Source: Brachyspira pilosicoli (GTDB lineage Bacteria > Spirochaetota > Brachyspiria > Brachyspirales > Brachyspiraceae). From it: 64,000 nucleotides of DNA. The notes below the pieces were generated by a model that did not search any database, was not told the origin of the DNA, and worked only from the letters and a program-made list of their open reading frames with translations. The translations under genes and the position numbers were made by a program. This document shows positions 17,478-26,332 of the stretch, piece after piece. The stretch spans positions 372,001-436,000 of the forward strand of contig NZ_JAWLPU010000003.1 in assembly GCF_036997485.1 (NCBI RefSeq), written 5' to 3'. Each line of letters starts with the position of its first letter. The first letter of the stretch is position 1.

Positions 17478-17792
17478 ATGAAAAGTGTTTATCAAAAGAT
17501 GAGGAAATATTCTTGTGTTTTTATTTTTGCTTTTTTCTTTTTGCTTTTTGCTAAGAAAGAGGAAATTACAGGAAATATTAGAATTGTAGGAACTGCTATA
17601 TTCCCAGAAATAGTTATATCTACAGAGCAGAGAGATTATTATTTTGATAAGAAATTTTTTAATGAATATGCTAAATATGATGGTCAGACGATAACCATAG
17701 AAGCTAAAGTAAAAAAAGAAACATTATGGCTTGCCGATAAAAGTAAATCATTTGACAGATATACTATTATGTGGGTTAAAAAGAAAGAATAA
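17478..17792 (+). CDS. Small membrane-anchored protein, OB-fold-like
   Basis: This is a hypothetical protein of 104 residues. AAGGAAG lies just before the ATG at 17478, so an earlier TTG is not favoured. An N-terminal hydrophobic stretch (CVFIFAFFFLLFA) would be a signal anchor or uncleaved signal. The rest, ITGNIRIVGTAIFPEIVI then YYF and DGQTITIEAKVK, has the short beta-strand rhythm of small OB-fold proteins. It lies 32 nt after the M30-like peptidase gene and may be cotranscribed with it. I do not recognise a named family. Confidence 0.6.
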   Translation: MKSVYQKMRKYSCVFIFAFFFLLFAKKEEITGNIRIVGTAIFPEIVISTEQRDYYFDKKFFNEYAKYDGQTITIEAKVKKETLWLADKSKSFDRYTIMWVKKKE

Positions 17793-17893
17793 GATATATC
17801 TAATATAAATGAGATATTAAATTATGAGTTTTTATACAGCACAACTATTTAAATTGTAATGCTTTATCTAAGTTGATTATCATTAAAAAATAA

Positions 17894-17937
17894 TTTACTT
17901 TAATAAATACTTTATGCTATAATGCCGAAAATGTAAA
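17894..17937 (+). promoter_or_regulatory. Promoter region of the first 7TM-MCP-like gene
   Basis: TTTACT (17894) and TATAAT (17918-17923) are 18 nt apart. They run directly into GCCGAAAATGTAAA, of which the 13-mer CCGAAAATGTAAA recurs upstream of the lipoprotein gene at 46244. GCCGAAAA is one base from a sigma-28 -10 box, with TAAA 16 nt before it, so use of FliA is possible but the -35 match is weak. Confidence 0.4.
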
Positions 17938-18017
17938 GGATACTTTATCATATAATTTTGTATAGTTTTAATATATTTGTTTATAGTATATAATAAAGTA
18001 ATAAGGTTTAATAAATT

Positions 18018-19955
18018 ATGAATTATATTTTTCATAGCGTAATTATAGAATTAGGTGTATCTACAACAGCAGCTGTTATAGCGTTTGTTGCTATAATAGT
18101 GCATTTTTATATATTTTTCAAATTATACCAGGAAACTCAGCTTACAGCATTGTTTCTCTCTATACTTTGTTTTATTTTTACAGCTTCTGAAACAGTAAAT
18201 ATTATAGTTTCGCTTTCAACGCAAAATACGCAATTATCTCTTACAATGTATAAAATAGAACAAATAGCTGTATCATTAACTATTTTGCCATGGATTAGAT
18301 ATGCAAAAACAACATTAAAATTGAATGATAGATTGCATTATTTCTTGGATAAAGCAGAAAGTGTAGCAATATTTATATTTATGTTAATATTGGTTATTGC
18401 TTTAATATATTCTCAATTATTTGTATCTACAACAGAGGTTCTTTCTACATTAAATAATTCTGCAGTTAATAGTGTTAAAATTAGAGGGGCTACAGGACCT
18501 ATATATATTTTTAGGGATTTTCTTTTCTCAATTTACAGCATAACAATAATATGTATGCTGCTTTATGAAATATTTGTTAATAAAGTCTATAAAGTTAATA
18601 TAGGAACATTAGTATTATTTTCTTTGATAACACTTGCTTTTTTTGATGATTTTAATGGTATTTCCAGCTACTCAAATTATTATAGTAATTATTTGTTGTT
18701 TCCAGAATTTTCTTTTTCTCGATTTTCTTTAATTTATATGATTTTTAATATTTTTTCTGTTTATGGTTATATTGTTAACTTTATTAATACGGTTTATAAA
18801 AAATCGGATACAAAACAATATGATTTGGAATCAATTAAGGCACAAGATACTGTTATTATTAACACTGCTATTAATACTTCATCAAAATTGCTTGAATTAA
18901 AAGAAAATTTTTATAGCCTTATAGGTACATTGGTAGAGAAAGTAAAGAATACAAATATATCTGTTAATAATCTAAAAACAGAAATAGGTAAAATAATAGA
19001 TAATACTAATGAGTTTATTACTATAGAAAATTTCCAAGTAAATGATGGTAATACAAATATAGAAAAAATAGAGCAGCTTATAGAAACTTATCCTAATTTA
19101 CAAGTTAGCTCAGAAATGCAAAAAAATATGCTTGAAGAGTATATTAATGTATTACAAGAATCTGTAAAAGAAGTTTATGTATTGCAATCAGAGAGTGTTA
19201 ATATATTAATAAGCTTTGAAGAGTTTCAATCTAATATAGAAAAAGAAAGAAATAATATAATAAAAATATTAGATAAGACTTTGGTATTTAACCAATTATC
19301 TTTTCAAATAAATAAGATATTATCATTTATGACAAATATGCAAGATAAGGTAAAAACTCTTTCTATTAATTCCAGCATACAAGCTTCTAAATCTGGTGAA
19401 TGGTATCATAACTTTAATGTTGTTTCTAAAGAAGTTTCTGAGTTAGTTGTAGAAACAGGAAATATTACTAAAAATATGCAAGAGCTTTTATTTCAGATAG
19501 AAGAGATTTTTAAGAGGTATAATTATGCAAGTAACAGCATAAAAGCTGGTACTATGGAATTGCTTCGTGAAATTTCTTCTAATTATAATAAATTGGTAAA
19601 ATTTAATAATACTATGGAAAGGCAAAATGATTACAATATTAATATTATAAAAAGTACAGATAAAATGTATAATTCTATATCTGATATGAGTACTATTATT
19701 GTTAATGAAGAAAATGATTTTATGAATATAAAAACGAAAATAGAAGAGTTTAATGATTATATATCAGATATATCACATAAGGCTAATGAGCAAAATATTG
19801 ATATAAAAAATATTATGAGAGATATGAATAAATTGCTTGCTACAAGCGAAGATTTTGAAGATATAACAAATAAACTTGATGATGAAACTAAAAAATTATT
19901 AGAATATTCAGATAATCTTAAAAATGTTATTAATGAATATTCTAAAGTAATATAA
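18018..19955 (+). CDS. Seven-TM protein with MCP-like cytoplasmic signalling region (paralogue 1)
   Basis: This 645-residue protein has about seven hydrophobic segments in residues 1-255, resembling the 7TM sensor modules of some bacterial kinases. A long helical coiled-coil region fills the rest. Near residue 447 is TLSINSSIQASKSG ... FNVVSKEVSELV, which aligns with the MCP tip ILALNASVEAARAG ... FAVVANEVRTLA that binds CheA/CheW. The key Glu and Arg of EAARAG are replaced by Gln and Lys, so binding to the kinase array may be altered. No periplasmic sensor domain is apparent. It is 13 nt upstream of a paralogue, then a CvpA-like gene 3 nt further on, forming an operon. A chemotaxis or envelope-sensing role is inferred. 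Confidence 0.65.
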   Translation: MNYIFHSVIIELGVSTTAAVIAFVAIIVHFYIFFKLYQETQLTALFLSILCFIFTASETVNIIVSLSTQNTQLSLTMYKIEQIAVSLTILPWIRYAKTTLKLNDRLHYFLDKAESVAIFIFMLILVIALIYSQLFVSTTEVLSTLNNSAVNSVKIRGATGPIYIFRDFLFSIYSITIICMLLYEIFVNKVYKVNIGTLVLFSLITLAFFDDFNGISSYSNYYSNYLLFPEFSFSRFSLIYMIFNIFSVYGYIVNFINTVYKKSDTKQYDLESIKAQDTVIINTAINTSSKLLELKENFYSLIGTLVEKVKNTNISVNNLKTEIGKIIDNTNEFITIENFQVNDGNTNIEKIEQLIETYPNLQVSSEMQKNMLEEYINVLQESVKEVYVLQSESVNILISFEEFQSNIEKERNNIIKILDKTLVFNQLSFQINKILSFMTNMQDKVKTLSINSSIQASKSGEWYHNFNVVSKEVSELVVETGNITKNMQELLFQIEEIFKRYNYASNSIKAGTMELLREISSNYNKLVKFNNTMERQNDYNINIIKSTDKMYNSISDMSTIIVNEENDFMNIKTKIEEFNDYISDISHKANEQNIDIKNIMRDMNKLLATSEDFEDITNKLDDETKKLLEYSDNLKNVINEYSKVI

Positions 19956-19968
19956 GGGCATAGAATAT

Positions 19969-21912
19969 ATGAATATATTAACTAATTTTATACCAGGATA
20001 TAGTGTTTCTATTATAGAATTATTAGTACCTATTATTGGTACTTCTATGGTTTTTATATTTATTATGCTTTATACTATTTTAGTTATAAAAACTAAACAG
20101 ACCACTTATATTATAGTAGCTTCAGCACTTTTGCTTCTGCTTTTATATAATATAATATCTTTTATTATAATATTTTTAGGCATGTCTGGTAATGATGTTG
20201 TACTGGCTTCAAACTTGTATGTAATTAATCATATTATATTTTTGTTTATTATTGTTTTACTTCCAATTAATAATAGATTTTTCTTAAAGAATGAACGGTT
20301 TGTTAGAAATATTAGTAATTTAATTATCTTTGTTACTATTTTGATTGTAGTTTCTTTTATAATTTTTAGTGTAGTAAATAAAAATACATTCTTTAGCACA
20401 ACATTAAGAACTTACCCAGATAAAGCTTTTACTGTTTTAGGTAATGGTAATTTTTTTGTTTACCTCACTTACTTAAGTTTAATCATATATGCTATGGCTT
20501 TTGTGCCTATGGTAATTGATATATTTTTGGGAAACAGTATAGTTGGAAATAGCATTATTATAATTTCTAATCTTTTGTCTTTTGTTCTTGTAATTACTAA
20601 TATAGAGATTTTTAATATAAGAAAGGATATTTATTTTGATAAATTAGATTTGGCTGTTATATTGTCTTATTTAATTAGTTCTGTTGCTGTATTTTCTTCT
20701 TTTACGAGGAATGCTTTGGAATCTATAAGAAGAGACAGCATATTAAATAATAGATTAAAATCGAATTTAAATATTATTACCAATATAAATGATATATCAG
20801 AGAAATTAAATACAGTTGATAGAGATTTTATGGATTCTTCCATGTTTGTTTTAGAGGTGGATAAAGAAAATAAAGATGCTTTAAATATAATAGAAACTAA
20901 AATAAATACGGTTATAGATTCAAAAAATGCATTAGGAGATACAAAAGAGAGCAAGAAGCATCTTATTAGAGATGGTATAAAATTTACTAACACTATATTT
21001 ACTTTTTTTGATAAATATAAAAATCAAATGCAAGAGCATTTTAGAGCTTTATCTCAGACTATGTCTAATATGAATGTCTCTAATTTATCTTATGAGCAGA
21101 TTTATTCTCTCAATAATGATTTAAAAGAGATTAGAAATAATATTGAAGAAAATACTAATAATACAATAGTTAATATAAAAAAGCATTTTGAAAGTTTTAA
21201 AGATGTAAATAAAATAACAGAAGATATATATGATACTATAGAATATATAAAAAATATGACTAATAAGACTAATTTACTTTCTATTAATGCTGGTATACAG
21301 GCGTCTAAGGCGGGTATTTTAGGTAAGAGTTTTTCTGTTGTATCTAAGGAGATAGGGGTGTTATCTTTTGAAATTTCAAAGGGTACTGCATCTATAGAGA
21401 GTATGTTAACCGATATATTTAGCGGGGTTGTTTTAATAGAGAACTCTTCTTTCTATATAGATGAACATTGTAAAAATATAGAAAATGAAACTAAAAAAAT
21501 TATTGAAAAGATTGATGTTTATAGCAAAAATATAGAAGAGAGTATGAGCAAAATTTCTACAGAATTTGAAAATTTCAAATTATTAGAAAAGTATAATGAT
21601 GCTATGCATAAGATTGTAGAAGAGCAAGGCGATATAGTATCTTCTGTAAGAGAAAATATTGTAGCTATGCTTGATATTCAAAATAGTTTGAACTTGAAGA
21701 TAGATTCACAAGGGGCTGATATAATTAAAATTTTGGGTAATTTTAGCAGAATTATAGAAGTGAAAGATGAGCTTAATGACGTCATAAAGAAAATAGGTAA
21801 TTATTCATCTCTTTCGCATACTTATATAGAAAATCTTTCAAATATAATAAGTACTCATAGGGGAAAGAGCAGTATGGCTTTTAAACCTATAATAAATTTG
21901 TTAAAAAAATAG
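19969..21912 (+). CDS. Seven-TM protein with MCP-like cytoplasmic signalling region (paralogue 2)
   Basis: This 647-residue paralogue of the preceding gene has the same layout: about seven TM segments to residue 255, then a long Asn/Lys/Glu-rich helical region. The tip-like segment begins at residue 436: LLSINAGIQASKAG ... FSVVSKEIGVLS, again with QASK in place of the EAAR of classical MCPs. The two proteins are similar in layout but clearly diverged, so they are probably an old duplication and may form heterodimers. Ribosome-binding AAGGG overlaps the upstream stop codon. Together with the CvpA-like gene at 21916, it forms a tightly spaced operon. Confidence 0.65.
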   Translation: MNILTNFIPGYSVSIIELLVPIIGTSMVFIFIMLYTILVIKTKQTTYIIVASALLLLLLYNIISFIIIFLGMSGNDVVLASNLYVINHIIFLFIIVLLPINNRFFLKNERFVRNISNLIIFVTILIVVSFIIFSVVNKNTFFSTTLRTYPDKAFTVLGNGNFFVYLTYLSLIIYAMAFVPMVIDIFLGNSIVGNSIIIISNLLSFVLVITNIEIFNIRKDIYFDKLDLAVILSYLISSVAVFSSFTRNALESIRRDSILNNRLKSNLNIITNINDISEKLNTVDRDFMDSSMFVLEVDKENKDALNIIETKINTVIDSKNALGDTKESKKHLIRDGIKFTNTIFTFFDKYKNQMQEHFRALSQTMSNMNVSNLSYEQIYSLNNDLKEIRNNIEENTNNTIVNIKKHFESFKDVNKITEDIYDTIEYIKNMTNKTNLLSINAGIQASKAGILGKSFSVVSKEIGVLSFEISKGTASIESMLTDIFSGVVLIENSSFYIDEHCKNIENETKKIIEKIDVYSKNIEESMSKISTEFENFKLLEKYNDAMHKIVEEQGDIVSSVRENIVAMLDIQNSLNLKIDSQGADIIKILGNFSRIIEVKDELNDVIKKIGNYSSLSHTYIENLSNIISTHRGKSSMAFKPIINLLKK

Positions 21913-21915
21913 TAT

Positions 21916-22371
21916 ATGTTTAATAATATTGATATAGTTATAATAATATTTTTAGCATTTATATTTATTTATGGTTTTTACAGAGGTATTATATCAATTA
22001 CAATACCAGTAATAGCAATAATATCTACTTTTATTATAGCACCAATTATATATAATCATGCTTCTAAATATTTTGACCATTCTATTATATTAAAAATAGT
22101 ATCATTTCTTATAAGTTATTCTGTTATAAGAATAATACTTTCAAAAGCGGCAGACAGTATAAAAAAAGTTTTGAAAATAATATTTTTATCTTGGGTAGAT
22201 AGGCTTCTTGGAGGTATAGTACTGCTTTTTATAGTATCTCTTATAATTTCTATTATATCATATTTTGTACTCAATATGACGGAATATAATTATATTGTAT
22301 ATAACTCAAGGGTTCTAATGTTTATATATAACATATTTAATACTAATAATTATATGAATAATTTTGTATAG
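21916..22371 (+). CDS. CvpA-like membrane protein
   Basis: This 151-residue inner-membrane protein has about four TM helices. Near the N-terminus is FIYGFYRGI and near residue 93 WVDRLLGGIVLL, two positions (the G-x-x-RG motif and the D-R-xxGG motif) that mark the CvpA/colicin V production family. CvpA proteins are linked to envelope homeostasis in several bacteria. Here it starts 3 nt after the stop of the second 7TM-MCP-like gene and so is very probably cotranscribed. It converges on the MATE gene, whose stop is only a few bases beyond. Confidence 0.7.
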   Translation: MFNNIDIVIIIFLAFIFIYGFYRGIISITIPVIAIISTFIIAPIIYNHASKYFDHSIILKIVSFLISYSVIRIILSKAADSIKKVLKIIFLSWVDRLLGGIVLLFIVSLIISIISYFVLNMTEYNYIVYNSRVLMFIYNIFNTNNYMNNFV

Positions 22372-22377
22372 ATTTTT

Positions 22378-23766
22378 TTATTCTGTTAATTTTCTTACCC
22401 ATCTTTCTTTTTTTAGCATTATAATACCTATTACTATTTTTACAAAATCAGTTAACTTAGCTATTCCAAACATGGCAACAGGTCCTACAGAAGTAAATTT
22501 TGCAAGTATCAAAGCCAAAGGTGCAAACATAAGCAAAGATACAGGTACATCTACTGCAAAACCAAATACTGTATCTCCTCCAGCTCTTGAAATAGCAAAT
22601 TGAGCATTTAAGTAAGTCCAAACAGGCATATATGATGCTATTAATATTACCAAACTTCTCGTTATGCTTTGTGCATCAGCAGTAAGCTTTGAGAATATGA
22701 AAGGTATTAATAATGTTGAAGACATTTGTACGAGTCCAACTACAATTCCCGCTATAACAGAACCATTTAATATCCACCTTGCTTTATTTTTTGCATCTTC
22801 AAGTTCACCTCTTCCAAGTGTTCCTCCAACAACGACCATAGTAGATACAAATATTCCTTGAAATACCAAATAAAATATATTAGCTATAGTAAAACCAGAA
22901 GCCATACCAGCAACGGTTTCAGCTCCTCCTCTGCTGTTATAAAGTGCTGTCATAAACATTTCACTTAGCCCCCAGCTTATTTCGCTTAAAAAAATTAAAC
23001 TTGATTTTCTAAGCATAGAGTAAAATACAATTAGTTTGACTTTTAAAATTTCTCTAGTTCTTACATAAAATTTTTCTTTATGCAATTTTATGTATACTAT
23101 AAATAAAATCATTTCTATTATTCTTGCGATAAGAGTAGCAATAGCAGCTCCAGTTTCTTCAAGTCTTGGAGCTCCAAAGTTACCGTATATTAGAATATAG
23201 TTTCCAATAGTATTGCAGAATGTAGCTATTACTGATATTATAAGCGGTATATGCGGTTTACCTATTTCTCTATAAGAAGTACCTATTGCCCCTGAAATAG
23301 ATATTGGTATAAAAGTGAATGCTATTATGCTCATATATTTTGTGCTTGAAGCTAATATTGCCTCTTGAGAGTTATTTCCATTTGTCATTAAACGCATGAA
23401 TATTTCAGGGTTTATAAGCATTAATACCATATATATAGCAGATATAGTGAAAGGAAGTATTACTTTAAATCTAAAAGCCTGCTGCATACCTTCTTTGTTG
23501 TCAGCACCGGCATTTTGCGCCATATATATTCCGCCGGCACCATAACAAGTATTTAGCATTACTAAATATATAAAATTAAGTTGATTTGATACATTTACGG
23601 CAGCCATTTTTATATCACCTAATTCTGCCACCATGAAATTATCTATTAATGACACCATTCCCATTATAAGCTGCTGAAGCATTACAGGCACAGCAATAGA
23701 AATGCATAATTTGTAGAAATCAAAATTTCCAAATAATTTGTTTTTATTCAAATAATTATCATTCAT
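22378..23766 (-). CDS. MATE family efflux transporter
   Basis: This 462-residue polytopic inner-membrane protein has about twelve TM segments. The opening LCISIAVPVMLQQLIMGMVSLIDNFMV and the later internal repeat fit MATE-type Na+ or H+ antiporters. Candidate substrates are cationic drugs or metabolites, but none can be named. A consensus promoter (TTGACA, 18 nt, TATAAT on the minus strand at 23838-23809) lies about 45 nt upstream, bracketed by an inverted repeat. It converges with the CvpA-like gene. Confidence 0.9.
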   Translation of the reverse strand: MNDNYLNKNKLFGNFDFYKLCISIAVPVMLQQLIMGMVSLIDNFMVAELGDIKMAAVNVSNQLNFIYLVMLNTCYGAGGIYMAQNAGADNKEGMQQAFRFKVILPFTISAIYMVLMLINPEIFMRLMTNGNNSQEAILASSTKYMSIIAFTFIPISISGAIGTSYREIGKPHIPLIISVIATFCNTIGNYILIYGNFGAPRLEETGAAIATLIARIIEMILFIVYIKLHKEKFYVRTREILKVKLIVFYSMLRKSSLIFLSEISWGLSEMFMTALYNSRGGAETVAGMASGFTIANIFYLVFQGIFVSTMVVVGGTLGRGELEDAKNKARWILNGSVIAGIVVGLVQMSSTLLIPFIFSKLTADAQSITRSLVILIASYMPVWTYLNAQFAISRAGGDTVFGFAVDVPVSLLMFAPLALILAKFTSVGPVAMFGIAKLTDFVKIVIGIIMLKKERWVRKLTE

Positions 23767-23780
23767 TTTTGTATATCCAA

Positions 23781-23826
23781 GAAGCTATACGTATTTTTAA
23801 TCTGAATAATTATATATTATAGCTTC
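23781..23826. promoter_or_regulatory. Inverted repeat bracketing the MATE promoter -10
   Basis: GAAGCTATA (23781-23789) and TATAGCTTC (23818-23826) are perfect inverted 9-mers, 28 nt apart. They enclose the -10 (23809-23814) and the likely start site, so they could be an operator or a 5' leader hairpin. Confidence 0.4.
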
Positions 23827-23838
23827 ATCATTTGTCAA
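23809..23838 (-). promoter_or_regulatory. Sigma-70 promoter of the MATE gene
   Basis: On the minus strand TTGACA (23838-23833) and TATAAT (23814-23809) are both perfect, 18 nt apart. Confidence 0.65.
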
Positions 23839-24103
23839 TATAATATTAAAATTAATTTTGTTTATTTGATAATATTTTAGATTTTTTATTAATTATGAAT
23901 AATACAATTAATTAGATATTATAATATTTGTTTATTTTTTATGAATATGATATTTTTAATTTTTGTTAAAAGGTTTGAAATAGTTTATTTTTTTGCCTAT
24001 ATATAAAAAATCATAATTATTTTTATAACTTCAATATAAATTTGTGGTTTTTGTTGATGTATACTACAATATAAAAACATATAAAAAATTAAGGAGATGA
24101 ATT
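23839..24103. other. Divergent spacer between MATE and oppA-like genes, remainder
   Basis: The spacer between the two start codons is 337 bp. Apart from the MATE promoter, its inverted repeat and AAGGAG before the oppA-like start, I see only AT-rich sequence with no clear promoter or gene. Confidence 0.5.
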
Positions 24104-25696
24104 ATGATGAAAAAAATCATATTTCTAATAATTATACTGTCATTATTTATATTCTCATGTTCATCTAAATCATCTGGAGAAAGCGACAGTATAGTTATAT
24201 CGCTTGGAGGAGAAGTTGCAACAATAGATCCGCATCTTAATACAGCGAGCGCTGGAACTGTATATATAAGGCATTTTTTTGAAGGTCTTATGAAAAAAGA
24301 TAAAGACGGAAATTTAGTAGGAGGTATTGCTGAAAACTATAAAATGAGCGAAGACGGCCTTACCTATACATTTTATTTAAGAACTAATGCAAAATGGTCA
24401 GATGGGAAGCCTGTTACAGCAGAAGACTTCGTTTATAGTTATAGAAGATTTGTTGATCCTAAAACGGCTGCACCTTATGCCTCTCTTATGGCACCAATAA
24501 AAAATGCATTGAAAATATTTAGAGGAGAAATAGCGGCAGATGAATTAGGAATTAAAAAAATAGACGATTACACTATAGAAATAACATTAGAAAACCCTAC
24601 AGCATATTTTTTAGAACTTGCTGATATGTTTTTACCTGTGAGAAAAGATATTATAGAGCAATATGGAGACACTTGGGTAGGAAGTCCTGAAAGTTACATA
24701 GGAAATGGTCCTTATAAAATGACTGAAAGAATTAGAGATGATAAAATAGTTATGGAAATTAATACTAACTATTATGATAAAGATAAATTAGTTGCTAAAC
24801 AAATTACTGTTTCAATGATGGCTGATAAAAATACTGCATTAGCTGCTTTAAAAAACGGTCAGGTGCATTTCTCTACTTTAGTGCCTGCTCAGGAAATAGA
24901 TAATCTAAAAAGTGAAGATTTAATAGTGATGAATCAGGCTTATGGAACTACATTCTTTGAAATTAATTTAACAAATGAAGCTTTTACTGATTCAAGAGTA
25001 AGAAGAGCGTTAGCATTGGCTATTGATAGAAATTATATAGTTGATTCTATTAACAAATCAGGGCAATTACCTGCAGGAGCTTTTGTTCCTCCTTTAATAA
25101 GTGATTATGAGGGAGAGTTTAGAGCAAACGGCGGGGATTATATAAGTGTAAAAAGTGATGATTATCAAAAAAATATAGAAGAAGCTAAAAGACTAATGGC
25201 TGAAGCAGGTTATCCTAATGGAGAAAATTATCCTGTGATAGAAGTTTTAGTAGCTAATGATGGAAATGTTGTTATGGTTGAAGCTATACAGCAGATGTGG
25301 AAAAATATAGGAGTAGATACTGTTATAGTACCTAGGGAATGGTCTGTTATACTTCAGAGTTTTAGAGATTTAAGCTATCAGATGGTTTTAAGCGGCTGGA
25401 CTGGAGATTATAATGATCCTATGACTATGCTTGAATTGTACCTAAGTTATGCTCCAAGTAATCCTGGCTACAATAATCCTCAATATGATAAACTTATTGA
25501 AAGCTCTAAATTAATAGTTGATCCTAAAGAGAGAATGAAAACTCTTCATGATGCCGAAGCTATACTTATGTATGATATGCCTATAATACCAATACATTAT
25601 AGGTCTAATGTTTTAATGGTATCTAAACAGCTTAAAGATTATAAATTAGACCCTTTAGGCAAATATAGATTTCATTATTCTTATTTAGAAAAATAA
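24104..25696 (+). CDS. Oligopeptide ABC transporter substrate-binding lipoprotein (OppA/family 5)
   Basis: This 530-residue family-5 extracellular solute-binding protein has the signal MMKKIIFLIIILSLFIFSC with the lipidated Cys at about residue 19. Typical OppA motifs follow: GEVATIDPHLNT, YTFYLRTNAKWSDGKPVTAEDFVYSYRR, GNGPYKM, RRALALAIDR, NPGYNNPQYDKLI and MPIIPIHYR. AAGGAG is 7 nt from the ATG. No Opp permease or ATPase genes are adjacent, so this is an orphan receptor that must use a transporter encoded elsewhere. A terminator follows. Confidence 0.93.
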   Translation: MMKKIIFLIIILSLFIFSCSSKSSGESDSIVISLGGEVATIDPHLNTASAGTVYIRHFFEGLMKKDKDGNLVGGIAENYKMSEDGLTYTFYLRTNAKWSDGKPVTAEDFVYSYRRFVDPKTAAPYASLMAPIKNALKIFRGEIAADELGIKKIDDYTIEITLENPTAYFLELADMFLPVRKDIIEQYGDTWVGSPESYIGNGPYKMTERIRDDKIVMEINTNYYDKDKLVAKQITVSMMADKNTALAALKNGQVHFSTLVPAQEIDNLKSEDLIVMNQAYGTTFFEINLTNEAFTDSRVRRALALAIDRNYIVDSINKSGQLPAGAFVPPLISDYEGEFRANGGDYISVKSDDYQKNIEEAKRLMAEAGYPNGENYPVIEVLVANDGNVVMVEAIQQMWKNIGVDTVIVPREWSVILQSFRDLSYQMVLSGWTGDYNDPMTMLELYLSYAPSNPGYNNPQYDKLIESSKLIVDPKERMKTLHDAEAILMYDMPIIPIHYRSNVLMVSKQLKDYKLDPLGKYRFHYSYLEK

Positions 25697-25728
25697 TAGT
25701 ATATAGCTAAATAACTATATTTTTATAT

Positions 25729-25785
25729 ATAGGGTTTTGTTTCTGCCTGCTAAGATGCATGCTTAAACAAGACCCTATTTATTTT
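25729..25785 (+). terminator. Terminator after the oppA-like gene
   Basis: ATAGGGTTTTGTTT pairs with AAACAAGACCCTAT (one G-T pair) across a 22-nt loop and is followed by a T-rich stretch, 33 nt after the stop. Confidence 0.7.
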
Positions 25786-26332
25786 ATCTGTATAAAATAA
25801 TCTATATTCTCGTATGCGTTTTAAGAAAAATATCACTTTTATCAAAAGCATATAAAATCACTTATACTTTTAAGAAAAAGCATACACTAAAGGCTAAAAA
25901 GTTTTGGCTAAGTTTATGCTGCGATAGAAAGAAGTATCTTTATGAGAGTGAGTTTATGTGAAAAATTAATAAAATAAAAAGTTATATGGTAAAAGATAGT
26001 TTATATATGAAATTTCTAAGTTTTGAATTAAATAAATACGGCATTTTTAAATTTTTAATGTTGGATTAAATTGAAAAATTAGCATAATAAATTTATAAAT
26101 AGTTAACAAAATAACTATGCCAAAATAAAATACAAATAAAAAAATGGTATCGATAACAATAAAAAAATTCATAAAAATACGTTAAAATGTTTTAAATGTA
26201 TAATAATTTTTATAAAAAATTGAATTATAACAGAAATAATAAAACAATATAATTTAATATTTTAATAGTATATTGAGGGATTATGAAAAATTTACTATAC
26301 TTTTAATATATATCTTTTAATTGGATGTTAAA
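25786..26332. other. Intergenic region with no gene recognised
   Basis: This is an AT-rich region of about 550 bp without a credible coding sequence. The part from 25810 to 25960 has near-repeats of TTTTAAGAAAAA and AAGCATA, and an imperfect inverted repeat around 25880-25920. I could not tie it to any known RNA. A LacI-like operator candidate lies at 26145. Confidence 0.4.
26145..26158. promoter_or_regulatory. LacI-family-like operator candidate
   Basis: TGGTATCGATAACA is an imperfect palindrome centred on CG, the usual form of LacI/GalR-family operators. It is upstream of the alpha-galactoside operon. No regulator gene is in the window. Confidence 0.35.

Noticed and set aside
25810-25960. 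Possible small RNA in the spacer after the oppA-like gene
   Set aside because: Only imperfect repeats and weak hairpins are visible, and no known RNA pattern fits.
26283-26306. Seven-codon leader peptide before the alpha-galactoside permease
   Set aside because: It is too short and has no regulatory codon pattern; only a GAGGG lies upstream.
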